From NCBI GenBank assembly GCA_002434245.1, contig DJJR01000068.1, forward strand, positions 1 to 64,000: a stretch of 64,000 nucleotides of DNA, given 5' to 3'. This DNA comes from Pelosinus fermentans (GTDB taxonomy: Bacteria; Bacillota; Negativicutes; DSM-13327). Below are positions 1 to 9,172 of this stretch, piece after piece. The notes under the pieces were generated by a model. The model did not search any database, had not been told where the DNA came from, and worked only from the letters and a program-made list of their open reading frames with translations. The translations under genes and the position numbers were made by a program. Each line of letters opens with the position of its first letter. Position 1 is the stretch's first letter.

Positions 1-266
1 TCGTTAATGCGACAGCCCCTTCATAGAGACAACTTTACTAGCAAGGCAAACTCAGATAAGGCTGTAGGTGACCTTTCACCGCCGAGTTACTGCCCACATC
101 GGGCGAACTAAAAAAAGACTTGACTTGTCCAAGTCCTGAGACGAAAACCTTAGCTGCCCTTAACTGTTAACGGCAGCAAGTCAAGGAACCTCAGATACCC
201 TGAAAAGCTATTTCAGTGATTTTAGACCGTCCCCTGTCTTACTGCCCCAACTCAGTTTAGGCGTAT
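1..266. other. Hairpin-rich stretch without a gene
   Basis: No convincing reading frame is present. Several complementary segments can be seen. GCTGCC at 153-158 pairs with GGCAGC at 172-177. An outer helix joins CTTGACTTG (119-127) with CAAGTCAAG (177-185). CTGAAA and TTTCAG near 200-216 form another short hairpin. The 5' arm of the outer helix can alternatively pair with the adjacent CAAGTC, as in attenuators. The motif GACCGTCCCC near 225 resembles a motif seen again at 9637. I do not recognise an RNA family. Confidence 0.3.
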
Positions 267-432
267 TTATAACAAAGAAATATCAATCTTAATTACAATT
301 TTTTTTCACCAAGCCTGGTTCACCGCTGACACATCCTGGACGATGAATATCATTAGGAAAAAAGATACCATATACCCCTGGTCTGAGCACCATATCCGTT
401 TCGTGTTCAAAATCATTTTCCCCCACCATTAG
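267..432 (-). pseudogene. C-terminal remnant of YhcH/YjgK/YiaL family protein
   Basis: The reverse strand encodes about 46 residues matching the end of the YhcH/YjgK/YiaL (EbgC-like cupin) family. It has an ENDF segment, then PGVYGIFFPNDIHRPG, which is the family's metal/sugar-binding C-terminal half. The first two thirds of the usual ~150-residue protein are missing, and an in-frame stop lies just before position 430. The end is also frameshifted. The observed frame stops at 289, but removing one base from the run of eight T at 299-306 restores the typical VKKIVIKI ending with a stop at 267. Family members act on sialic acid or other sugar derivatives. This copy is almost certainly dead. Confidence 0.7.
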
Positions 433-459
433 GGTAAATTACCCGAGAGTCTACTTGGC

Positions 460-888
460 TTATCGGTTTGCTTTTGCTTCGGTGTTTAAGCACGTTGGTG
501 GCAATTGCCCGTCAAGGGCGGCAACTATGTTTTGCGCACAGAGCAGCCCCATTTCAACTCTGATATCAGTGGTCTGTGTCCCAATATGCGGAGTTAATAC
601 GACATTGCGAAGGTCTCTTAGACCCGGCTCTAGGTTGGGCTCGTTTTCGAATACGTCGAGACCAGCACCGGCAATGAGACCGTCCTGCAAGGCTTTTACC
701 AAGGCCTTCTCATCTACGATCGGACCGCGGGCAGCGTTTATCAGTATCGCAGTCTTCTTCATGATCTTTAGCTCGTCTGTACTAATCAAATGGCGAGTTG
801 CGGCAAGAAGCGGGACATGGATCGATACAAAATCGGCTGTTTGTAAAAGAGTTGTCTTTTCGACAAACTTTCCGCCAGTGGCTGCTAT
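460..888 (-). pseudogene. C-terminal remnant of D-2-hydroxyacid dehydrogenase
   Basis: About 140 residues match the second half of NAD(P)-dependent D-isomer 2-hydroxyacid dehydrogenases (glyoxylate/hydroxypyruvate reductase type). Visible motifs are ADFVSIHVPL, the LINAARGPIVDE loop with the catalytic Arg, GLDVFENEP with the catalytic Glu, and LTPHIGTQT with the catalytic His. The N-terminal half, including the first part of the Rossmann fold, is absent. The frame runs on upstream to 948, but that part is antisense to the LacI remnant and is not real. The junction with that remnant lies at about 880-893. No functional enzyme is expected. Confidence 0.8.
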
Positions 889-889
889 C

Positions 890-1789
890 AGAAAAAATGA
901 AACACCTCCAAGAAAATTAATTGCTGTGTTTACTCCCACACTGACCAATCCATACTACCCTCTTCTGACACAAAGTATTGAAGGACGTGCCCTTGAAAAT
1001 GGCTATAACATTATTGTATTTAACACCTACCGCGATGCAGAAGCTGAGCAAAATTTTCTAAGTTTACTTGAGGATACCACCTTAGTCGCTGGGATTATCT
1101 ACGAATTTTCTCCAACTTTTCCTGATGTATTGGAAAGGTTATCAACAAATTTGCCAATCGTTGTAGTAGCAGAAAAAAGCGATCTATTAAACATCGATAC
1201 GGTGGGTCTGAGTAGCCATAAAGCAGGTATACTAGTTGCCGAGCATTTAGTGAAACTTGGGCATGAGAATATTGCCTTTATATCTACACCCATAGGCCAT
1301 GCAACATTACCTCGCAAGCAGCGCCTTGATGGAGTTATAAGCAAGCTAAAAGAGTATGGGTTAGACAATAATCTGGTTGTTAAAATCGCAAGTGATGAAC
1401 AAGAATATTCAGGCAGTATTTATGAAATGGAAGTAGGATATAATTTAACGTTAGAAGTAATGAAGGACGCTGGCATTACTGCCATTATCGGAGTCAACGA
1501 TATAACAGCCTGTGGAATACTAAAAGCTCTTCAATCCCATGGATTTAAGATCCCTCAGCAGATCTCGGTCTGTGGCTTCGATAACATCTTTGCTTCGGCT
1601 TTAGCCAATCCTACTCTTACTACCATCGATCACTGTATCAACCTCCGCGGAAAAACTGCGGTAGATATACTCCTGGAAAAAATTCAGAATACGTCACTCC
1701 TCACTACGCTTGACCGGAGCATTTATAAAATAGAATACGAGCCACAGTTGATTATTAGAGATTCCACTGGACCATGCAAAGGCAAGTAA
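890..1789 (+). pseudogene. LacI-family regulator lacking its DNA-binding domain
   Basis: From about residue KNETPPRKLIAVFTP onward the frame encodes roughly 298 residues. They match the periplasmic-binding-protein-like ligand domain of LacI/GalR repressors (LTNPYYPLLTQSIE, a GFDNIFASALANPTLTTI-type C-terminal segment). The ~60-residue N-terminal HTH and hinge helix are missing. The open frame extends upstream to 455, but that part is antisense to the dehydrogenase remnant. The two truncated genes are head to head, as expected if a deletion removed both 5' ends and a shared divergent promoter. Without the HTH it cannot act as a repressor. The ligand domain is otherwise intact, so the loss may be recent. 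Confidence 0.8.
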
Positions 1790-1864
1790 ATTCATTCAGC
1801 TAACGCTGAGCATCGAGAGTTCGGTGACTATTTTCTTAACGTTTAATCGGATTTCTTACACGAT

Positions 1865-1907
1865 AAGAGGCTCAACAAGCAGAAGAATACTGCATGTTGA
1901 GCCTCTT
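1865..1907. terminator. Strong hairpin between convergent units
   Basis: AAGAGGCTCAACA at 1865-1877 pairs perfectly with TGTTGAGCCTCTT at 1895-1907 (13 bp, 17-nt loop). It lies between the LacI remnant (plus strand) and the chemoreceptor gene (minus strand). It probably ends transcription from both sides, although the T-tract on either side is short. Confidence 0.7.
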
Positions 1908-1978
1908 AATTATGTACTCGTAAAATTTTTGAAAATGTATTTTTTAAATCCTTTAATTCACTGAACTTCATTGTAGCA

Positions 1979-4135
1979 TCATGGCTTCTCCATTTCCCTC
2001 ATGAAGGATGCTACAAGATCTGAACCAACCATTTGTGTATATCTTTCAAAAGCCGGTTTCAGTGCCTTTTGAATTTTGTTTATTTCCTTTTCTGGGAATT
2101 GCGTAATTATCATACCATTACTCTCCAGTATAGGAATTAAGTCGGTTTCCTGTTTCTTGTTTATTGCAAAAATTTCTTCTGCAGCTTCTTGCAGTGCCTC
2201 ACTAATCATATTCTGATCATGTGCAGATAATTGCTCCCAAAGCTTTTTAGAATAAAGTAAAACAAGGGGACAGTATACATGCCGACTTAGGGTCAGGTAC
2301 TTTTGAACATCAAATAATCTAGCAGAGTAAATGGTAGGAGTAGGGTTCTCCTGAGCGTCAATCTCTTTTCTTGCTAGAGCCTCATAAAGCTGGTCCATGG
2401 GAATTGGTTCCGGTTTAGTCCCTAATGACTTGAAAGCATCCATATGCACGGGATTATTCATCGTCCGCAGCCTAAGTCCGCCAAATTCCTCCAATTTGGT
2501 AATTGGTTTTATCGAGTTAGTTAAATTACGAAAACCAACTCCCGTAAAAGCAATACCATGTAATTCATAGTCTTCTAAAATATCAAGCAGTTCACGCCCT
2601 ATCCTTCCCTTCAGCACATTTTTTGCAAATTGCTCATTGCGAATGATAAAGGGAAAGTCAAATAACATCAGCCTTTTGTCCAGCATCCCCAAAGCAGTCA
2701 AAGAAGGAACGGTAATTTCGATTAAGCCTTGGCGAAGTTTTTCAATAGCTGTATAGTCGTCACCTATTTGAGCGCTATGAAATAACTTAACATCAAACCG
2801 CCCCTGAGACTTCTGCTTTATTTTAGCAGCAAATTTACTCATTCCTAAATAAAGGGGAGACTTGTCAGAATGTCCTAGTGAGACCCGCAGTGTAATTTTT
2901 TCAGAGGTTTTAAACCGCATAGCGGCTTCTTCAAGACCACCTGCCGCCCGGGATAACGCTTGATTTTTGATAGAGATTTGAGTAATTGAGGAACTTACCT
3001 GCTGACTTCCCGCGGCCGCAGTCTGTGTAGCTGCAGCAGCTTGCTGAACAATTGCAGATATATCGTGCACTGCTATTGCAAGCTGCTCCATGGCCTTAGA
3101 CTGACGCTCTGTCAAATTAGCCATGAAATAGGTTTTTTCTTTACTATCGTCAATACAGTCTACGATTTGTTGGAAACTTGAATGGACACTATTTATGATG
3201 TCCCGACCATTTCGCATTGACACTTCTGATTTTTCGGATGTCTTTGCAACTTTGCTAATGTCACTCAACATCGTTGTTACTATGCTTGTAATGCGTTCAG
3301 CAGCCTGCGTTGATTGTTCAGCCAGCTTACGAACTTCCTCTGCCACAACTGCGAACCCTTTTCCATGCTCGCCAGCTCGCGCCGCTTCAATCGCTGCATT
3401 TAGTGCCAATAAGTTGGTTTGTGCGGAGATTCTAGTAATTATATTGACTATGCCGTTGACTTCTTGGGACTTATTGCTGAGGTACGATACTACGCTAACA
3501 TTGTCTCTGAATATTTCTGCGGTATCGGCAAGTGCCGCTGCCGCTTCTTCAATGGCGGTCTCTCCCAAGGCAGCAGCCTTTTCGATGGCATCAGCACTCT
3601 GCAAGAGCATTTGCATATTATTAGTAATATTGCCCGCTAATTGACTAACCTCTCCGGCCTTTACATCAACCTCTTCAGTTCTGCTGCCAATTTCCTGAGT
3701 ACCGCTAGCGAGTTCAATAATGTGTTCTGAAATCGTACTTATCGCGAGTTTTGCTTCGCTGGATGCAGCCGCTAATTCAAGACTAGAAGCCGACAACTCG
3801 CCTGCTTCCCTGTTAAAAGTAGCTACAATCTTCTTCAAACCGCTTAAACTTTTATTTAGGGATTCGGCAATGAACCCTACCTCAGTTGCTGCTTTGCACT
3901 GAAAGGATGTTGTTAAATCGCCCTCTCCGAAATTTTCAGCCTGTCGGCCAATTAAAGTAAGAGGGACAATTATCCGCTTGTACAGTAGTAACATCGTCGG
4001 AATACAAATCAACATAGATAGCAAAATGAAAGCAGGTATCTCCGCCCACCCTCTGGTAGAAAGGTCAATGACAGCTAGAACCCCGCAAAGCCCTAACAAC
4101 GTTAAAATTATAGAAAATGTAAATTTTGTCTTCAT
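1979..4135 (-). CDS. Chemoreceptor (MCP) with C-terminal TRAP DctP solute-binding domain
   Basis: This 718-residue protein has two membrane helices (about 7-27 and 33-51) joined by a very short loop, a HAMP segment (about 54-105) and an MCP signalling domain (about 105-405). The hairpin tip of the MCP domain ([17 protein letters not shown]) is near 240-255. From about 412 to the end the sequence matches a TRAP-transporter DctP binding protein: [27 protein letters not shown] with the carboxylate-binding Arg region near 555-557, DAQENP near 593-598, and [18 protein letters not shown]. By topology both the MCP and the DctP domain are cytoplasmic, which is very unusual, because DctP proteins normally bind carboxylates outside the membrane. 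The gene follows a sugar-acid catabolic operon on the same strand, so I infer sensing of an internal sugar acid or related carboxylate. A ribosome site (GGAGAGG) precedes the ATG. Confidence 0.88.
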   Translation of the reverse strand: MKTKFTFSIILTLLGLCGVLAVIDLSTRGWAEIPAFILLSMLICIPTMLLLYKRIIVPLTLIGRQAENFGEGDLTTSFQCKAATEVGFIAESLNKSLSGLKKIVATFNREAGELSASSLELAAASSEAKLAISTISEHIIELASGTQEIGSRTEEVDVKAGEVSQLAGNITNNMQMLLQSADAIEKAAALGETAIEEAAAALADTAEIFRDNVSVVSYLSNKSQEVNGIVNIITRISAQTNLLALNAAIEAARAGEHGKGFAVVAEEVRKLAEQSTQAAERITSIVTTMLSDISKVAKTSEKSEVSMRNGRDIINSVHSSFQQIVDCIDDSKEKTYFMANLTERQSKAMEQLAIAVHDISAIVQQAAAATQTAAAGSQQVSSSITQISIKNQALSRAAGGLEEAAMRFKTSEKITLRVSLGHSDKSPLYLGMSKFAAKIKQKSQGRFDVKLFHSAQIGDDYTAIEKLRQGLIEITVPSLTALGMLDKRLMLFDFPFIIRNEQFAKNVLKGRIGRELLDILEDYELHGIAFTGVGFRNLTNSIKPITKLEEFGGLRLRTMNNPVHMDAFKSLGTKPEPIPMDQLYEALARKEIDAQENPTPTIYSARLFDVQKYLTLSRHVYCPLVLLYSKKLWEQLSAHDQNMISEALQEAAEEIFAINKKQETDLIPILESNGMIITQFPEKEINKIQKALKPAFERYTQMVGSDLVASFMREMEKP

Positions 4136-4242
4136 TAATATATGCCTCTCCGATCATCCCTCGTCGACATTATAATATTTTACATAAAGACCTTATGGCA
4201 CGGCGGCTTCTTTTGCACTGCCGTTTAAAAATGGTATTAAAA

Positions 4243-4313
4243 GGGGTTACAAATGGATCTACTTTGCTTTTACAATCGGATTAGCAGCAAAGTATTTCAA
4301 TTAAAGTAACCCC
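4243..4313 (-). terminator. Hairpin terminator after the aldolase gene
   Basis: GGGGTTAC (4243-4250) pairs with GTAACCCC (4306-4313). Inside it ACTTTGCT (4261-4268) pairs with AGCAAAGT (4286-4293). On the minus strand the hairpin is followed by a short T-rich stretch. It would separate or attenuate transcription between the aldolase gene and the MCP-DctP gene. Confidence 0.6.
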
Positions 4314-4372
4314 CTAATAACCTAAAATACACTCTTAAAAAAATTTTATAACTTCTTTATAAGCCATTGGCT

Positions 4373-5302
4373 TTATTTGGTCTTATCGAGCCCTTCCTTA
4401 GCAATTACATCAAGTAAATCGCGAATAAGGGTCTTAATTTTTGCCTTAATATCGTTTAAAGCCCGTAACTCCGACGCCGCAAATGGCTGCTTCAAGGGTC
4501 CCATTTCAAAACCTCTGATTTCAAGAGCCGCTTTAAAGCCTCCTGGAAACGGAGCCGCGAACATGGTGCGAATGATCGGCAATAACGCAAGCTGCAGCCG
4601 TTTAGCTTTTTCCAAGTCATTAGCATGGTATGCGTCCCAAATTCCTACCATTATTTCAGGGAAAATATGTGCACATGCTGTCATGCAGCCTTTAGCCCCC
4701 ATCATCAGTGCGGGTAACAGCATATCTTCACGCCCAACCAGAAAGTTTATATCAGAACCTGCAAGACGTGCCTTATCCATGTAATGGAGCAGTTCAACCA
4801 TGCTGCCGCTGGAATCCTTCATAGCCACTACATTTGATTTAAGAGATAGCCGCTCAACTACATCGTTGGATATCGGTGTAGCAAACAATGGAATGTTGTA
4901 TAAAATGACCGGGATATCCACTGCATCGGCTACTGCCTCAATATGCTTTTCAATATTTGCCTGGGATATTGTATAGAAGTAAGGTGGACAAATCACCACT
5001 CCATCGCAGCCTATCTGTTTAGCTTTTTGGGCAAGCTTAATTGAATTCTCCGCACAAGTTGAGCTCACTCCAGGTGTAACCTTTACTCTGCCATTAGCTT
5101 GGTCCATGACAATTTCCATAACTTCTACGGATTGCTCGAAGGACATATGTGGAAATTCACCCGATGTACTAACGGGGAAAATACCATGAAGACCTTTCTC
5201 AATCATAAAATCGATCATGCGCCGTAATACTAGTTCATTGACATTGCCATCATTGTTAAATGGGGTTAGCATTGCAGAGTATATACCATATGGTTTAAAC
5301 AT
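4373..5302 (-). CDS. DapA/NanA-superfamily aldolase or dehydratase
   Basis: This 309-residue class I lyase-fold protein belongs to the dihydrodipicolinate synthase/N-acetylneuraminate lyase superfamily. Visible features are the pyruvate-carboxylate loop STSGEF, the Tyr of VILYNIP, and the Schiff-base Lys in VVAMKDSSG. The ATG at 5302 is chosen because AAAGGAG precedes it at good spacing and the MFKPYGIYSAMLTPF start fits the family; an upstream in-frame ATG would add an unlikely 23 residues. It lies next to an IlvD/Edd dehydratase and an anion importer, an order like E. coli yagE-yagF-yagG. The likely substrate is therefore a 2-keto-3-deoxy sugar acid, cleaved to pyruvate and an aldehyde, rather than a lysine-pathway intermediate. 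The exact substrate cannot be read from sequence. Confidence 0.85.
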   Translation of the reverse strand: MFKPYGIYSAMLTPFNNDGNVNELVLRRMIDFMIEKGLHGIFPVSTSGEFPHMSFEQSVEVMEIVMDQANGRVKVTPGVSSTCAENSIKLAQKAKQIGCDGVVICPPYFYTISQANIEKHIEAVADAVDIPVILYNIPLFATPISNDVVERLSLKSNVVAMKDSSGSMVELLHYMDKARLAGSDINFLVGREDMLLPALMMGAKGCMTACAHIFPEIMVGIWDAYHANDLEKAKRLQLALLPIIRTMFAAPFPGGFKAALEIRGFEMGPLKQPFAASELRALNDIKAKIKTLIRDLLDVIAKEGLDKTK

Positions 5303-5525
5303 TTTTTTCTCCTTTATACCTTTCTGAATGCATATCTCTGTTATAACAACCGAAGAAGAAAAATGAATCAAGCAACGGTCTCTCGACGCACTTTTCTTCT
5401 AGAATTTAGTCTTCTTTATTCGGAAGTTCAAAGATATACCTCAGTAATTTTTTTAATTTGTCTTGCTACTATAGATTGTTCACTAGTGTTGCGTTACTAT
5501 CATGCCATTTCCACTAAAAGGTTAG

Positions 5526-7187
5526 TTATTCGATAATTGCACCATAATGCGCAGATTTGACCAACCGGGAATAGATTGCCAGATAACCATCTTTGATTTT
5601 TGGTTCAGGGCGAACCCATTCGCGAAGACGTTTCTCCAATTCTTCAGACGGAATATCCAAATCTAGTCTGCGACCTGGGATGTCTATGATAATGGGATCT
5701 CCATCCTGCACTACCGCAATTGGACCACCTTCAGCCGCTTCTGGCGAAATATGACCGATAAATCCGCCGCGATTGGACCCTGAAAAACGTCCATCGGTGA
5801 TCAAAAAGACCGATTCAGCCAATCCATATCCATCCAAGAGTTCAAGGGGAGTGAACATTTCCCGCATACCAGGGCCACCTTTAGGACCTTCGTACTTGAC
5901 AACAAGGATGTCATTGGGCTGAATCTTGTTGGTGTGGATTGCTTCTGTTAATTCTTCTTCACAGTTGAATACCTTAGCAAAACCCTTTAACTGCTGCCGT
6001 TCAGCTTTTATGGCTGCCGGCTTACATACACCTGACAAGGGAGCAAGCGTTCCCTTGAGAATCGCCAACCCACCGGTGGGGCGAAAAGGATCTTTAAATG
6101 GGCGAATTACCCTTTCATCCATAATAGGAGCGCCAGCAATATTTTCACCAATTGTCTTACCTGTCACTGTAAGTGCACCTTGGTTAAGTAAGTGCGAGAT
6201 TTGGTTCATGACAGCAGGTACGCCACCTGCATTGTTAAAATCCACCATATCATATTCACTGGCCGTCATAATGGAGGCGATGTACGGGGTGGTTTCACTC
6301 AGTTTATCATAATCTTCGATTTCAAACTCTACTTTGGCTTCATGGGCAATAGCCATTATATGCATAATGAGATTCGTTGAACCCCCGATAGCCATGCCAA
6401 GACGCACTGCATTAACAAGAGAGTCCCGGTTAATAATGTCACGTGCCTTGATGCCTTCTTTTACCAAATCAACAATGCGGCGGCCGGATTCCTTGGCTAC
6501 ACTAATCCGCTTGGCATCCACTGCAGGAATTGTCGCGCTTCCGGTCAGAGACATACCCATCCCCTCAGTCAAGCAGCTCATGGTGTTGGCCGTACCTATC
6601 ATTTGACAAGATCCTGGAGTCGGTACAGCAGAACGCTCCACCTGACGAAATTCTTCTTCTGTTATTTCTCCGGCCTTGAACTGCCCAACAGCAATTGCGG
6701 TAGCGTTGACGTCAATATGCTTACCATTATGGGTTCCAGGATACGCTGGACCACCATTTACCACGATGGCTGGAAGGTTGAGCCGGGCAGCAGCCATCAA
6801 TAAGCCAGGAACGATTTTATCACAGGAGCCCAAAAGTACGATGCCGTCCAGCATATGGGCCTGAACCATCATTTCAATACTGTTGGTAATTATTTCACGG
6901 GACGGAAGGATATAATGCATCCCGTTATGTCCCTGGGCAATACCGTCACACCCGGCAATGGTGCCAAACTCGACAGCGGTGCCACCATTCGTACGTATCC
7001 CCTCCCGGACTGCTCCTGCAACCCTGCGCAAGTTATAGTGACCGGGGCAGATGTCGTTCCAGGTGTTTACAATCGCGATAAAAGGTTTGGTAAAATCGTC
7101 ATCCGTGTAACCCATTGAGCGGTACAAGCCGCGGGCAAGAGCACCTTTTTCAGAATCACCGATAAATTTTTTGCTACGCCAAGTCAT
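5526..7187 (-). CDS. IlvD/Edd-family dehydratase, probably sugar-acid dehydratase
   Basis: This is an iron-sulfur dehydratase of about 550 residues in the IlvD/Edd family. The three conserved cluster cysteines are visible in NTWNDICPGH, GSCDKIVPG and GSCQMIGTANTM, as is the C-terminal GRFSGSNRGGFIGHISPEA segment. The ATG at 7187 (MTWRSKKFIG) is favoured because GGAG lies 9 nt upstream; the frame is open 14 codons further. The family includes dihydroxy-acid dehydratase (branched-chain amino acid synthesis) and aldonate dehydratases such as YagF/YjhG. The neighbours (MFS anion importer, DapA-type aldolase) make an aldonate such as a pentonate or hexonate more likely. A biosynthetic IlvD role is the alternative, but no ilv gene is nearby. 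Confidence 0.85.
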   Translation of the reverse strand: MTWRSKKFIGDSEKGALARGLYRSMGYTDDDFTKPFIAIVNTWNDICPGHYNLRRVAGAVREGIRTNGGTAVEFGTIAGCDGIAQGHNGMHYILPSREIITNSIEMMVQAHMLDGIVLLGSCDKIVPGLLMAAARLNLPAIVVNGGPAYPGTHNGKHIDVNATAIAVGQFKAGEITEEEFRQVERSAVPTPGSCQMIGTANTMSCLTEGMGMSLTGSATIPAVDAKRISVAKESGRRIVDLVKEGIKARDIINRDSLVNAVRLGMAIGGSTNLIMHIMAIAHEAKVEFEIEDYDKLSETTPYIASIMTASEYDMVDFNNAGGVPAVMNQISHLLNQGALTVTGKTIGENIAGAPIMDERVIRPFKDPFRPTGGLAILKGTLAPLSGVCKPAAIKAERQQLKGFAKVFNCEEELTEAIHTNKIQPNDILVVKYEGPKGGPGMREMFTPLELLDGYGLAESVFLITDGRFSGSNRGGFIGHISPEAAEGGPIAVVQDGDPIIIDIPGRRLDLDIPSEELEKRLREWVRPEPKIKDGYLAIYSRLVKSAHYGAIIE

Positions 7188-7289
7188 TTCAGCCATCTCC
7201 ATTTCAGAATAATTTATAGTGCTTAACATTATTTTTCATTGCTACTTACTTCCAATTCATTTTCAGTCCCACTTGCAGTGGCCATCCGA

Positions 7290-8612
7290 TCATGCTTCTT
7301 CAGGCATTTGAATTCGTTCAACTTTTCGTACTATAAATATAAATGATAGCGCACCAGTTAGAGCGAGAGCAGCAACGAATATCAGCGCTGGTGAGAAATC
7401 TCCCCCTCTTATTAAGAAGCCAATAAATATCGGAACCAGAATGGATTGCAGATTACCAATAAAATTAAATATCCCTCCAGTCAATCCCAATAAATTTTTT
7501 GGGGCTATGGATGATACAAAAATCCAAGCAATCGATGCAAGGCCATTACCAAAAAAGGCCACTGCCATACAAGCAATTATCAAGTTTGTATCTTCTACGT
7601 AATTAGCTCCTATAATCGTCATAGATAGTAAAAGTCCGCCAATCATTGGAACTTTACGAGCAGTTCCAACGGAAACACCCCTCTTGACTAACCTATCGGA
7701 AAGGAAGCCAGAAGATATAACCCCAACGAAAGCTGCCATAAAAGGCAAAGAAGCTAAATATCCGACTTTGATAAATTCGATGTGACGATATTTAACAAGA
7801 TATGTCGGGAACCAGGTAAGAAAAAACCATAGTGTCCCTGTCAAACAAAAATAGCCAATAAAAACACCTAATAGATCTCGATTACCTAATATAAGTTTAA
7901 GATGAGACCACTTGAACGGCACTTTTTCCTCTTTGCTTGTACGTGAATCTTCCCAATCTACCAGCCCTCCACCGCTTCTGATATGTTCCAATTCGGCTTC
8001 GTTAGCACCACTTTGCTTTGGCTCTCTGTATACAAAATACCACACAAAGCTCCAAACTAAACCGACTAAACCAGTTATAATAAGCATTTCACGCCATCCG
8101 AAAGTGTTTTGAATATACATCAGGATTGGAGTTAAAAAAGCTAATCCAACAAATTGTCCTGATGTATACATACCGATCGCACTGGCCCTTTCTTGTTCAG
8201 GGAACCAACTAGTAACAACTCTTGTATTTATCGGATAAGCCGGCGCTTCAAATACACCCAATGTTAAACGCAGACCAAACAAAGCGTTAAACCCGTTAAC
8301 AAAACCTTGTAATATCGTCGCCACAGACCATAATGAAAGGCAAATGAAATATAAAATACGTGATTTGATGTGATCTACCAGCCACCCGCCTGGAACTTGC
8401 AGGAATGCATATGTCCAGCCAAAAGCAGAAAAAATTAATCCCATTTCAACAGAGCTTAAATTCAGATCTTTGCCTAACAAAGGGGCCGCTAAAGCGATGT
8501 TTGCCCGATCCATATAATTGATTACCACGTTTATAAACAATATGAGAAGAATGCCGTATCGCTTACGAGTTGGCTTTACACCTTGAAAATTAGTATTCGC
8601 CTGGGGTTGCAT
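7290..8612 (-). CDS. MFS transporter, anion:cation symporter (sugar-acid) family
   Basis: This 440-residue, 12-helix permease begins RYGILLILFINVVINYMDRANIALAAPLL. The INYMDRANI signature is typical of the ACS family (GudP, GarP, ExuT, DgoT), which imports hexuronates, glucarate or galactonate with protons. A central hydrophilic loop (about 195-235) is present. An AGGAGGTATAATTTA ribosome site precedes the ATG. It is the first gene of the minus-strand operon leading to the dehydratase, the aldolase and the chemoreceptor. The probable order of events is import of a sugar acid, dehydration and aldol cleavage. Confidence 0.87.
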   Translation of the reverse strand: MQPQANTNFQGVKPTRKRYGILLILFINVVINYMDRANIALAAPLLGKDLNLSSVEMGLIFSAFGWTYAFLQVPGGWLVDHIKSRILYFICLSLWSVATILQGFVNGFNALFGLRLTLGVFEAPAYPINTRVVTSWFPEQERASAIGMYTSGQFVGLAFLTPILMYIQNTFGWREMLIITGLVGLVWSFVWYFVYREPKQSGANEAELEHIRSGGGLVDWEDSRTSKEEKVPFKWSHLKLILGNRDLLGVFIGYFCLTGTLWFFLTWFPTYLVKYRHIEFIKVGYLASLPFMAAFVGVISSGFLSDRLVKRGVSVGTARKVPMIGGLLLSMTIIGANYVEDTNLIIACMAVAFFGNGLASIAWIFVSSIAPKNLLGLTGGIFNFIGNLQSILVPIFIGFLIRGGDFSPALIFVAALALTGALSFIFIVRKVERIQMPEEA

Positions 8613-8711
8613 TAAATTATACCTCCTTTATTATTGGTAGTAATGCTGCACACTAAGTTGTTAACTGCTCACCTCTCTTCTTAAATTTAATTACAATACC
8701 CAAAATTGCTT

Positions 8712-8733
8712 CAACTTCACATATACGAAGTTG
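8712..8733. promoter_or_regulatory. Inverted repeat upstream of sugar-acid operon
   Basis: CAACTTC (8712-8718) and GAAGTTG (8727-8733) form a perfect 7-bp inverted repeat with an 8-bp spacer, about 100 bp upstream of the importer start. The size fits a dimeric repressor site such as GntR or LacI type. No intact regulator of those types is adjacent, and the LacI remnant at 890 may once have been the partner. Confidence 0.4.
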
Positions 8734-8863
8734 CTTCTCATCTGCGCATTGAATTAGTTTTATTATAAGCAGTGTCCAATAACGTGTCAATATCTTTTTA
8801 CACTTAATTTTGAATATATTGACAACAATATATTTATCTGTTTTTAAACATTTTCTAGGTGGT

Positions 8864-8892
8864 TTGACATATTAGCAAATTGCTTTTATACT
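8864..8892 (+). promoter_or_regulatory. Consensus sigma-A promoter
   Basis: TTGACA (8864-8869) and TATACT (8887-8892) are separated by exactly 17 bp. A start point near 8899 would give a transcript running toward the Xre regulator with a leader of about 270 nt. No convincing gene lies in that leader, so a small RNA is also possible. Confidence 0.6.
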
Positions 8893-9090
8893 TACTAGTA
8901 AAAATTATCCTTATATATCTTGTCCCATTTGGCTGCAATATTAGTGACAAAGGAGTCGGCCTAACTCGCTATAAGAACATTAAGGAATTGTTTAAGGAGT
9001 ATCTAAATGTTACATTTGTTTACCTATCCAAATTTGATAATACCCACTACTTTCGTTACGAATCATTGACTATCTCGTTATATCAATGTT

Positions 9091-9129
9091 GCAATATAAA
9101 TGCAATATCAACTACTATATACGCAATAT
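9091..9129. promoter_or_regulatory. Helically phased GCAATAT repeats
   Basis: GCAATAT occurs at 9091-9097, 9102-9108 and 9123-9129, so the copies are 11 and 21 bp apart, one and two helical turns. A fourth copy is at 8935-8941. They sit just upstream of the Xre gene and probably form an array operator for that regulator or another protein. Confidence 0.5.
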
Positions 9130-9172
9130 TAATGACTCTAGCGCAACTATAATGAAATAAGAGGTGAATTGC

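Noticed and set aside
5926..6312. 128-codon plus-strand frame within the dehydratase gene
   Set aside because: It is antisense to a strongly conserved dehydratase and only mirrors its codon pattern.
8880..9152. 90-codon plus-strand frame before the Xre gene
   Set aside because: It begins upstream of the predicted transcription start, has no ribosome site and its composition looks random.
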